The notes below the pieces were generated by a model. The model was not told the DNA's origin. It did not search any database and saw only the letters and a list, made by a program, of their open reading frames with translations. A stretch of 6,487 bases of DNA. Source: DASSHC01 sp035693105. Its GTDB lineage: Bacteria; Chloroflexota; Chloroflexia; Thermomicrobiales; Thermomicrobiaceae. This document shows positions 1 through 5,511 of this stretch, piece after piece. The DNA is taken from the NCBI GenBank assembly GCA_035693105.1, contig DASSHC010000009.1, positions 1 through 6,487 of the forward strand, in the 5' to 3' direction. The position numbers and the translations under genes were made by a program. How positions within the stretch are numbered: position 1 is the first letter of the stretch; each line of letters begins with the position of its first letter.

Positions 1-777
1 GTCGAGGCCGAGGTGCTGGTCTCGCGCTGGAATGACGTGCCGCTGACCGAGTCGCTGGTGGCCGAGCACGCGCACGAGCTGGCGGCGGTGATCTGCGAGC
101 CGCTGCAGCGCTCGCTGGTGCCGGAGCCCGGCTTCCTGGCCGCGCTGCGCGAGATGACCCAGCGCCACGGCGTGCTGCTGATCTTCGACGAGGTCGTCAC
201 CGGCTTCCGGCTGGCCTACGGCGGCGCCCAGGAGCGCTACGGCGTGGTGCCGGACCTGGCGACCTATGGCAAAGCGATCGCCGGCGGCTACCCGCTTGCC
301 GCCGTCGCCGGGCGGGCCGAGATCATGGCGGTCACGGATTCGTCGCGCAAAGGCAAGGCGCCCTTCGCCCAGATCGGCGGCACGCTGAGCGGCAACCCGG
401 TGGCCGCCGTGGCCGGGCTGGCCACGCTCGACATCCTGCGCCAGCCGGGCAGCTACGACCGGCTCTACGGCACCACCGAGCGGCTGAAGTCCGGCCTCGA
501 AGAACTCTTCTCCGAGCACGGCGTGGCGGCCCAGGTCTGCGGCGAGGGCGGGCTCTTCCAGGTCTTCTTCAACGACCAGCCGGTGACCGACTACCCCGGC
601 GTGCTGGCGTCCGACCGCGCCAAGGGGCGCCGCTTCGGGCTGGCGTGCGTCGATCGCGGCCTCTGGCTCAACCCCGGCGAGAAGTTCTACGTCTCGCTGG
701 CGCACGACACCGAAGACGTCGAGAAGACGCTCGACATCTTTGCCGACGCGCTGGCAGCCACGCTGCAGGACGGGTAG
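1..777 (+). CDS. Class III aminotransferase, glutamate-1-semialdehyde 2,1-aminomutase-like (5' truncated by window)
   Basis: This is the C-terminal 258 residues of a PLP-dependent fold-type I enzyme. The frame is open from base 1, so the GTG at 13 is an internal valine and not a start. The cofactor-binding aspartate is in LLIFDEVVTGFR (Asp63 of the visible part). The Schiff-base lysine is in ATYGKAIAGG (Lys91, codon AAA at 271-273). The GGTLSGNPVAAVAG segment, the PVTDYPGVLASD segment and the NPGEKFYVSLAH ending all resemble HemL-type proteins more than acetylornithine or GABA aminotransferases. Full members have about 430 residues, so roughly 170 are missing upstream. HemL proper makes 5-aminolevulinate for tetrapyrroles. 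Many HemL-like paralogues have other amino-acid substrates, and no heme gene is nearby, so the exact substrate is uncertain. No obvious terminator follows directly; repeat elements begin about 40 bp after the stop. Confidence 0.9.
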   Translation, partial: VEAEVLVSRWNDVPLTESLVAEHAHELAAVICEPLQRSLVPEPGFLAALREMTQRHGVLLIFDEVVTGFRLAYGGAQERYGVVPDLATYGKAIAGGYPLAAVAGRAEIMAVTDSSRKGKAPFAQIGGTLSGNPVAAVAGLATLDILRQPGSYDRLYGTTERLKSGLEELFSEHGVAAQVCGEGGLFQVFFNDQPVTDYPGVLASDRAKGRRFGLACVDRGLWLNPGEKFYVSLAHDTEDVEKTLDIFADALAATLQDG

Positions 778-819
778 GCGGCCTGCCTCGGAGCAAGCGT
801 CCCGGGTGGAAGCGCCTGG

Positions 820-937
820 AGATCCTTCGGCCGCGGCCTCAGGATGACAGGGTGGGGATTGGGGCGTACGGCGACGATCAGCGTCGTTCGCTAGGCCACA
901 TCCCTCTCCCTGTCATCCCGAGCTTGTCGAGGGATCC
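820..937. repeat. Palindromic repeat element, copy 1 (REP/MITE-like)
   Basis: Two inverted arms enclose a 57-bp interior. The left arm starts AGATCCTTCGG and ends AGGATGACAGGGT at 853. The right arm runs CCTGTCATCCCGAG to GGGATCC at 937. Within each arm a 5-bp stem is visible: ATCCT(822-826)/AGGAT(841-845) on the left and ATCCC(915-919)/GGGAT(931-935) on the right. The same arm-interior-arm layout, with nearly the same spacing, is found at 1045-1230 and 3422-3537. There is no open reading frame of substance. Such arms translate as peptides like 'HPEPQRRIS', which appear as spurious ORFs. Confidence 0.8.
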
Positions 938-1003
938 AACGTGGAGCGGCCATCAATGTGGTCGCCGGCCTCCGCGCGACGCCCGCGCTGGCGCGCCGGG
1001 TGC

Positions 1004-1023
1004 GCCCGTGGCTTGTCGAGCGG
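1004..1023. repeat. Degenerate single repeat arm
   Basis: GCCCG..GGCTTGTCGAGCGGG resembles the right arm of copy 1 (CCCGAGCTTGTCGAGGG), sharing the GCTTGTCGAG core with 922-931. It keeps a possible CCCG/CGGG stem but lacks the flanking TGTCAT. It could be a decayed arm or chance similarity in GC-rich DNA. Confidence 0.35.
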
Positions 1024-1044
1024 GTCGAGTGCCGCGTGCTGCTT

Positions 1045-1230
1045 GGATCCCTCGACTGCGCTACGGTGAAAATAGCGGCCCGCAAGCCGCCCGTTTTCAT
1101 GCCGCCGTGGCGAGCCGATGCTCCTGACGACTCGGGATGACAGGGTAAGAGATGAGGCTGACGCCGACGGTTTGCCTCGTCTGGAAGGCCACAACCTCAC
1201 CCTGTCATCCTGAGCCGCAGCGAAGGATCT
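1045..1230. repeat. Palindromic repeat element, copy 2, left arm split by 70 bp
   Basis: The left arm is in two pieces. GGATCCCTCGACTGCGCT is at 1045-1062 and CGGGATGACAGGGT at 1133-1146. Joined, they equal the uninterrupted left arm of copy 3 (3422-3453) base for base. The 70 bp between them (1063-1132) contain a strong hairpin. The 56-bp interior (1147-1202) shares blocks with copy 1, such as AGGCCACA near its 3' end, and with copy 3, such as GACG.TTTGCC. The right arm is TGTCATCCTGAG..CGAAGGATCT, ending at 1230. Without the insert the element would be 116 bp, the same as copy 3. Confidence 0.75.
1067..1099. terminator. Terminator-like hairpin inside the split repeat arm
   Basis: Nested inverted repeats occur here. 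The outer pair is TGAAAA (1067-1072) with TTTTCA (1094-1099). The inner pair is GCGGC (1075-1079) with GCCGC (1086-1090) around a 6-base loop. On either strand the GC stem is followed by a short T run (TTTT on +, TATTTT on -), so it could end transcription in both directions between the aminotransferase and the DedA gene. The T tracts are short, so termination is an inference. Confidence 0.4.
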
Positions 1231-1270
1231 CCTCTGTCGATCGTTGGCGGCCATCACAACCAGGTCACGA

Positions 1271-1275
1271 AGGAG
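1271..1275 (+). promoter_or_regulatory. Ribosome binding site for the DedA gene
   Basis: AGGAG (AAGGAG from 1270) is the only good Shine-Dalgarno sequence near the start of the DedA domain. Five bases downstream, in frame, is ATC at 1281, with CTC at 1278. There is no ATG, GTG or TTG within a usable distance, which makes this site the main argument for a non-standard start codon. Confidence 0.5.
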
Positions 1276-1280
1276 ACCTC

Positions 1281-1895
1281 ATCGCCCAGCTACTCCAGCA
1301 CTACGGCCTCGCCCTGGCCACGCTGGTCGTCTTCGCCGCCGAGCTGGATGTCCCAACCATCGTGCCGGTCGAGGTGGTGCTGCTCCTGACCGGCGCCTAT
1401 CTGGTGCATTCCCCGGGCGAATTGCTCAGCGCCCTGGCGCTGCTGGCCGCTGCCGACTTCGCGGGGACGCTGGCGCTCTACGCCGCCGCGCGCCGGGGCG
1501 GCGGGTGGCTGCGCCGGGCGCTGCTGCGCGCCGGCCACCGGCGGCTGGTACGGCGCTTCGCGGAGTGGCACGGGCGGCTCGGCGGCCACGACCTGGCCCT
1601 GGTCCTCCTCGGCCACCTGGTGCCCGGCCTGCGCATGGGCGTCGCGCCCGGCGCCGGGCTGCTCGACGTCCCGCCGCGTATCATGGTGCTGGGCACGCTG
1701 CCGGGCGCGCTCCTCTGGGTCGGCATCCCGCTCGGCCTGGGGTACGCCTTCCAGCGTGAGATCGACCGGCTGGTGCGCTGGGCCGGCGCGCTGGACCGCG
1801 CCGCGCTGATCGCCGTCCTGGTCGCGCTGGCGGCGCTGGCGCTCGCCTGGTGGCTGCGGCGGCAGTTCCGAGAACGGAGGGCGCATGACGGCTGA
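1281..1895 (+). CDS. DedA/VTT-family membrane protein
   Basis: This small polytopic protein of the DedA (SNARE-associated/VTT) family is known for lipid carrier or phospholipid translocation and membrane homeostasis. Visible signs are a hydrophobic N-terminus (LALATLVVFAAELDVP), the conserved P-E turn in IVPVEVVLLLTGAYL, the A-D-..-G-..-L-Y-A-A-R segment, and the family signature FAEWHGRLGGH...GHLVPGLRMGVAPGAGLL. Two more hydrophobic helices and a basic tail (RRQFRERR) follow. Starting at ATC 1281, five bases after AGGAG, gives 204 residues, normal for the family. The only standard in-frame start upstream is ATG 1152, but its extra 43 residues are translated repeat DNA (..CHPEPQRRISS..) and look non-native. 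An annotation tool would probably choose 1152. The gene overlaps the next by 11 bp, so the two are likely co-translated. Substrate unknown. Confidence 0.8.
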   Translation: MAQLLQHYGLALATLVVFAAELDVPTIVPVEVVLLLTGAYLVHSPGELLSALALLAAADFAGTLALYAAARRGGGWLRRALLRAGHRRLVRRFAEWHGRLGGHDLALVLLGHLVPGLRMGVAPGAGLLDVPPRIMVLGTLPGALLWVGIPLGLGYAFQREIDRLVRWAGALDRAALIAVLVALAALALAWWLRRQFRERRAHDG

Positions 1896-2472
1896 GCGCT
1901 GGGTTCGCACGGTCGAGGACGCGCGCGTCTTCGTGCGCTCCGCCGGCCTCTGCCTGATCTTCAAGGCGAGCGGAGCGGAGCGCGGCGGCCGCTACCCGGC
2001 GCTCTGGGACGTGGTCGACGCGCCAGACAAGCGACCGGGGGAGCACGGCTTCGGCGAGCGCGACGCGCTGGTCTGGCGGCTCAAGAACGAGCTGCCGCTG
2101 AGCTATCCGGACGAGGTGTACTACGGCAAGCTGGCCGGCGGCCGGGCCATGCTCTGCACCCTGGAGCGGCTGACGGAGCTCTACCGCGCCCAGTACCGCG
2201 AGGCCGGCACACTCAGCCGCGACGCCCAGCGGCTGCTGGCGCTGATCGCCGGGCGCCCCATCTCGAACAAGGATCTGCGGCTGGACAGCGGCCTGCACAC
2301 GCCGGAGGCGCGCTCCCGCTTCGAGCGCGCCCTGCAGGAGCTACAGGTCTCCTTCCAGATCGCCCGGGTCGATGTCGAGCCGGATACCTGGTTCCCCTTT
2401 GCGGCGGTCTACCCGGCGATCGCCGCACGAAGCGTCACGCCAGCACCAGCAGCCCGATCCCCACGAGCATGA
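1885..2472 (+). CDS. AlkZ-related / winged-helix-like protein
   Basis: This is a soluble 195-residue protein starting at ATG 1885 with GGAGG (1876-1880) four bases upstream. Its start lies inside the end of the DedA gene. Recognisable blocks are VFVRSAGLCLIFK (residues 15-27), PALWDVVDAPDKRPGEHGFG (38-57), VWRLKNELP (63-71), EVYYGKLAGGRAML (77-90) and LSRDAQRLLALI..KDLRLDSGL..RSRFERALQELQ (110-154). The last looks like a winged helix-turn-helix with its recognition part. From memory, this pattern matches proteins labelled AlkZ-related, distant relatives of the YcaQ/AlkZ crosslink-repair DNA glycosylases but far shorter than those roughly 400-residue enzymes. No catalytic motif can be assigned, so glycosylase activity should not be assumed. 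The last 12 codons and the stop lie over the end of the convergent EamA gene, and the tail (TPAPAARSPRA) looks unstructured. Confidence 0.75.
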   Translation: MTAERWVRTVEDARVFVRSAGLCLIFKASGAERGGRYPALWDVVDAPDKRPGEHGFGERDALVWRLKNELPLSYPDEVYYGKLAGGRAMLCTLERLTELYRAQYREAGTLSRDAQRLLALIAGRPISNKDLRLDSGLHTPEARSRFERALQELQVSFQIARVDVEPDTWFPFAAVYPAIAARSVTPAPAARSPRA

Positions 2473-3292
2473 CGCCGGCCGCCGCCAGCCGCTGGCGCAG
2501 CGCGCCCTCCGAGAGGAGCCGCGCCCCCATGAAGGTGCCGATCAGGATGCTGATCTCGCGCGCCGGGGCCACGTAGCTGACGGCGGTGAAGCGCAGCGCG
2601 GTCAGGACCAGGATGTAGGCCAGCGGGCAGAAGAGCGCGATCACCAGTGCCGGACGCCGGTTGTCGCGCCAGAGCCGCGCGATCTGCGTCCGGCGGCCAA
2701 GGGCCAGCGGGCTGAGCGCCAGCGTCAACACCAGCATCTGGTCCCAGGTCAGGAGCAGCGGCGGGATGTCGAGCGCGCTGACCGCGTGTTTGTCCCACAG
2801 GGTGTAGGTGGCGATCGCCACCCCGACCAGCACGCCGAAGATCACCCCAACATCGGGCCGGTGGCGTAGCAGGCTGGCGCCGCCGGCCAGGGCGAAGACC
2901 CCGCCGACGATCAGCAGGCCGCCGAGCAGGGCCAGCGGTCCGGGCCGCTCGCCCAGGATCAGGATCGCGCCGATGGTCGCCAGCAGCGGGCCGGTGCCGC
3001 GCGCCAGCGGGTAGACGACCGAGAGATCGCCGACGCGGTAGCCGTGCTGCAGCAGCAGAAAGTAGACGACCTGCATCAGCCCGCTGCCGAGCAGGAAGAG
3101 CCACTGGGCGGGGCCGAGCGCCGGGCGCTGGACGAGCAGCACGATCAGCGCCAGCGGGGCGTAGATGAGCGCCGAGAGCGCGCTGAAGAGCCAGAGGAAC
3201 GGGGGACCGCCGTTGACCCGCTTGACCAGCAGGTTCCAACTGGCGTGGATGCCGGCGGCGCCGAGGATCAAGGCCACCGCGGCCAGCGACAC
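2435..3292 (-). CDS. EamA/DMT-superfamily transporter
   Basis: This is an inner-membrane protein of 285 residues with about ten hydrophobic helices and two tandem EamA repeats (roughly residues 4-137 and 148-284), the usual architecture of drug/metabolite transporters. Family signs are HASWNLLVKR in helix 1, VVYPLARGTGPLLATIGAILILGERP closing the first repeat, and the matching SYVAPAREISILIGTFMGARLLSEG in the second. The start is GTG at 3290-3292 (MSLAAVALILG), supported by GGAGG at 3301-3305 with good spacing. The stop overlaps the convergent upstream gene by 38 bp. It appears to be a single-gene unit, with a repeat element just upstream. Substrate cannot be told: members export amino acids, sugars or nucleotide metabolites. 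No neighbour points to one. Confidence 0.9.
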   Translation of the reverse strand: MSLAAVALILGAAGIHASWNLLVKRVNGGPPFLWLFSALSALIYAPLALIVLLVQRPALGPAQWLFLLGSGLMQVVYFLLLQHGYRVGDLSVVYPLARGTGPLLATIGAILILGERPGPLALLGGLLIVGGVFALAGGASLLRHRPDVGVIFGVLVGVAIATYTLWDKHAVSALDIPPLLLTWDQMLVLTLALSPLALGRRTQIARLWRDNRRPALVIALFCPLAYILVLTALRFTAVSYVAPAREISILIGTFMGARLLSEGALRQRLAAAGVMLVGIGLLVLA

Positions 3293-3421
3293 GGCTCACT
3301 CCTCCCGCTCCTACACCTCACGCCCACGCGCTGTCCTGGTCCCGGCGCATCCTACCGCGTGCGCGGGGGTTTGTGGGTGGGATGGGAGGCCATCACCAAG
3401 GTTGGGTGCCGCATGGGGCAC

Positions 3422-3537
3422 GGATCCCTCGACTGCGCTCGGGATGACAGGGTTATGGATGTGGTGAAGGACGACGATTTGCCGTATTCGTGCGTCCCAA
3501 AATTTCCATTGTCATCCTGAGCGCAGTCGAAGGATCC
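3422..3537. repeat. Palindromic repeat element, copy 3 (intact)
   Basis: This is the cleanest copy. The left arm (3422-3449) and right arm (3510-3537) are inverted repeats of 28 bp with two mismatches. They begin and end with the BamHI-like GGATCC and meet the interior at ..GGATGACA / TGTCATCC... Each arm has its own 5-bp stem: ATCCC(3424-3428)/GGGAT(3441-3445) and ATCCT(3514-3518)/AGGAT(3531-3535). About 20 of the first 30 interior bases match copy 2 without gaps. It lies between the parB stop (3578) and the start of the EamA gene, where its fold could also slow or end parAB transcription. Apart from this element, 3293-3577 shows nothing else convincing. Confidence 0.8.
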
Positions 3538-3577
3538 GTCCTCGATGCCACGATGCGTTGTCGATCGGCAGCCCGAC

Positions 3578-4579
3578 TCACCCCACCACCACCCCGATCA
3601 GCTCCCGCAGCACGCGCAGGCGCTCGGCGACCGTGTGACTATCGTGGGGAGAGAGCCGCGCCAGCGCTACGGCCAGCGCGTCGATGTGGGCGTTGACCTC
3701 GTCGAGCGTCACCGGCCCGGCCTCGGCCAGTTGCTCGGCGTCCGCACCGAGCAGACGGCGAAGGACTTCATCGCGCTTGGCCACGGGAGTGCGCCGCGGG
3801 GCTGGCCGCGGCGGGCCGTCGAGGTCGTCGCGCAGGCCGCGCAGGTGGGCGCGAGCGCCCTCGCGGTCGAGCGCGGCCAGCGCCTCGTCGTCGCGCGCCG
3901 CCCGCGCCAATTGCCGCGCGTCGTCGAGCGAGACACCGTCGTCCACGATCAGCTCGGCCAGCGCCTCCTGGGCCGGCGCCGGCAGCCCCTGCAAGGCCCG
4001 GCTCTGCTTCTCCGAGAGCCGCCCGGCGCGCAGGTGCTCCTGCACTTCGACCGTTAGCTTCTCGGTGCCCAGCAACTGGAAGAGGCGGCTGCGGCGAATC
4101 CCGACCGCCTCGGCCACGCGCTCCCAGGGCGCGTCGTCCATCTGCGCCTTGAGCGCCCGCAGCGCCGCCGCCCGGTCGATGGCGTTCAGGTCTTCGCGGA
4201 CCACGTTCTCCATCAACTGCTGCACCAGGCGCCGCTCCTCGGCCACCTCGCGCACCACCGCCGGGATGGCGCGCAGCCCGGCCAGTCGCGCCGCACGCCA
4301 GCGGCGCTCGCCGTGCAGGATGATGTAGCCCTCGCCGGCGCGGTCGTAGCGCACCGCGATCGGCTGCAAGACCCCCTCGCGCCGGATCGATTCGGCTAGC
4401 TCCTCCAGCCGCTCCGCGTCGAAGCTGCGCCGCGGCTGCTGCGGGTCGGGCACGATGCGCTCGAGCTGGATCTCTTTGGCGTTCGGCAGGTCGCTGACAC
4501 CGACCGCGCGTGGCGTGGTGTCGCTGAAGAGGGCATCGACCGTGAAGCGCCGCCGCTTCCCCTGCATCGTCTCAGACAT
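3578..4579 (-). CDS. parB: ParB/Spo0J-family partition protein
   Basis: This is a centromere-binding CTPase-type partition protein, 333 residues from ATG 4577-4579. That start has GGGAG (4588-4592) eight bases upstream; a GTG at 4592-4594 would add five residues but lacks a spaced ribosome site. Order of parts: a basic N-terminal segment (GKRRRF) of the kind that touches ParA; IVPDPQQPRRSFD at 42-54 (ParB box I); HGERRWRAARLAG at 89-101, the arginine-rich box II that binds nucleotide; ENVVREDLNAIDRA at 124-137; and a helix-turn-helix at about 152-170 (WERVAEAVGIRRSRLFQLL) for parS recognition. A charged linker and a C-terminal leucine-rich segment (LRVLRELIGVVVG), probably for dimerisation, follow. 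It overlaps parA by 8 bp, so coupled translation is likely. I see no canonical TGTTTCACGTGAAACA parS in the window. Confidence 0.93.
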   Translation of the reverse strand: MSETMQGKRRRFTVDALFSDTTPRAVGVSDLPNAKEIQLERIVPDPQQPRRSFDAERLEELAESIRREGVLQPIAVRYDRAGEGYIILHGERRWRAARLAGLRAIPAVVREVAEERRLVQQLMENVVREDLNAIDRAAALRALKAQMDDAPWERVAEAVGIRRSRLFQLLGTEKLTVEVQEHLRAGRLSEKQSRALQGLPAPAQEALAELIVDDGVSLDDARQLARAARDDEALAALDREGARAHLRGLRDDLDGPPRPAPRRTPVAKRDEVLRRLLGADAEQLAEAGPVTLDEVNAHIDALAVALARLSPHDSHTVAERLRVLRELIGVVVG

Positions 4580-5360
4580 TGGCCACGCTCCCACTCCCCA
4601 CCGTGCGCTCCAACTCTTCCGCCACCTGCCGGTAGGCCGCCGAGAGCGCGGAGCGCGGCAGGTACTGCAGGATCGAGCTGTGCTCGGCGATCGACTCCGC
4701 CCCCTTGACCGAGAGCGGCACGCTCGGCAGCAACCGCAGGTGGGGAAACTCCTCCTGCAGGGTCAAGATCATATCGGCCGCCAGCCGCGAGGAGTGATGC
4801 ACTTTCGTCGGCAGGAAGCCGACCACCTGCAGCCGGGGGTTGAGCCGCCGCACGCGCTCGACCGTCTCGAAGAGCCGGCGCAGCACCATCAGCGAGAGCG
4901 GGTGCGGCTCGATCGGGATCACCAGGAAGCCGGCCGCCACCAGGATGTTGATGCTCAGGATGTTGAGCGCCGGGGGGCTGTCGATCAGGACATAGTCGTA
5001 GGGGAGATCGCCGGCATCGCGCAGCTTGTCGTCCAGCCGCCGCTCGCGCTCCAGCACGTTCAGCAGCTCCAGCTCGGCGGCCGCCAGATCCGGGTGGCTC
5101 GGCGCCAGATCGAGCCCCGGCACGCTGGTGGAGCGCACCACCGCCGCCAGCGGCACCTCCTCATCCACCAACAGGTCGTAGACCGAGCGTTCGAGTGTCC
5201 GGACATCGACGCCGAGCGCCATCGTCAGGCTCGCCTGGGGATCGAGGTCGATGGCCAGCACGCGGCAGCCGCGCTCGACCAGTGCCGCCCCGCTGTTGAG
5301 GGTGCTGGTCGTCTTGGCCGTTCCGCCCTTTTGATTGAAAAAGGCGACGATCGGCGGCAT
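4572..5360 (-). CDS. parA: ParA/Soj-family partition ATPase
   Basis: This deviant-Walker ATPase drives segregation of ParB-bound DNA over the nucleoid. It has 262 residues from ATG 5358-5360, with an AGGGGGGA ribosome site at 5366-5373. The frame stays open far upstream, and MYVHNAGG.. from ATG 5388-5390 is possible but has no good ribosome site. Motifs: Walker A NQKGGTAKTT (residues 9-18, signature Lys11 and catalytic-loop Lys16), with Ala at position 15 where many ParAs have Gly; Walker A' VLAIDLDPQ (34-42); Walker B YVLIDSPPAL (123-132, Asp127). The short N-terminus has no DNA-binding domain, so this is the small chromosomal/Soj type rather than the large P1 type. It is the first gene of a parA-parB operon. 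The flanks are a sortase and repeats, not the usual rsmG/rnpA origin neighbours, so whether this is the main chromosomal system is open. Confidence 0.95.
   Translation of the reverse strand: MPPIVAFFNQKGGTAKTTSTLNSGAALVERGCRVLAIDLDPQASLTMALGVDVRTLERSVYDLLVDEEVPLAAVVRSTSVPGLDLAPSHPDLAAAELELLNVLERERRLDDKLRDAGDLPYDYVLIDSPPALNILSINILVAAGFLVIPIEPHPLSLMVLRRLFETVERVRRLNPRLQVVGFLPTKVHHSSRLAADMILTLQEEFPHLRLLPSVPLSVKGAESIAEHSSILQYLPRSALSAAYRQVAEELERTVGSGSVANV
5196..5205. promoter_or_regulatory. Palindrome TGTCCGGACA within parA
   Basis: A perfect 10-bp palindrome inside the parA coding sequence. It differs only at the two central-flank bases from the palindrome in the parA leader (5380-5389), and each difference keeps the symmetry. 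It is a possible third binding site of the same protein. The weakest part is that it overlaps codons and may be chance. Confidence 0.3.
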
Positions 5361-5379
5361 AGTGGTCCCCCCTGCGTTG

Positions 5380-5389
5380 TGTACGTACA
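5380..5389. promoter_or_regulatory. Candidate operator TGTACGTACA in the parA leader
   Basis: A perfect 10-bp palindrome between the predicted transcription start of parA (about 5393) and its start codon (5360). That is a classic place for a repressor to block the promoter. A near-identical copy lies at 5454-5463 and a symmetric variant at 5196-5205. The binding protein is unknown: ParB, ParA or an outside regulator are all possible. Confidence 0.4.
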
Positions 5390-5399
5390 TTTTGTCCCG

Positions 5400-5428
5400 A
5401 TGATAGCAGATCGCGGCGGCCGCGTCTA
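5400..5428 (-). promoter_or_regulatory. Sigma70-type promoter for parAB
   Basis: On the minus strand, TAGACG (5423-5428) as -35 is followed by a 17-base spacer and TATCAT (5400-5405) as -10. A TGC directly before it gives an extended -10. Transcription would start near 5393, leaving a leader of about 33 bases before the parA ATG. Confidence 0.5.
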
Positions 5429-5453
5429 GCCGCCGGTGCCTCACGGTCACCAC

Positions 5454-5463
5454 TGTACGGACA
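5454..5463. promoter_or_regulatory. Candidate operator TGTACGGACA between parA and the sortase gene
   Basis: This site matches the leader palindrome at 9 of 10 positions. It sits about 60-70 bases upstream of the parA transcription start and about 50 bases before the sortase start codon, so it could affect either gene. Function is inferred only from its likeness to 5380-5389. Confidence 0.35.
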
Positions 5464-5511
5464 AACCGCGCGCGCCGCTCAGTCGTTATCATGCTGGCGG
5501 ATGGAGGTGTG

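Noticed and set aside
820..1230. A CRISPR array made of the repeated TGTCATCC-type units
   Set aside because: The units alternate in orientation, are few, and the sequence between them is itself related, unlike CRISPR spacers.
645..1257. Several small frames on both strands in the gap after the aminotransferase
   Set aside because: They are translated repeat arms (for example VIPSLSRDP), with no ribosome sites or conserved-looking content.
1290..1964. A long open frame on the minus strand opposite the DedA gene
   Set aside because: It is rich in Arg, Gln, Ala and Pro with no family pattern, and mirrors a clear DedA protein on the other strand. High-GC DNA often gives such antisense frames.
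953..3395. GGCCATCA seen near each repeat copy (about 949, 1249 and 3390)
   Set aside because: Its position and side relative to the element differ between copies, so it is more likely chance than a target site.
4455..5429. A 324-codon plus-strand frame opposite parA and the start of parB
   Set aside because: Composition (Arg, Gln, His, Leu-rich) is that of antisense translation. parA on the other strand has all its ATPase motifs.
5487..5492. TATCAT as a -10 for the sortase gene
   Set aside because: No reasonable -35 lies 16-18 bases upstream and the leader would be only about 13 bases, so it is not listed as a promoter.
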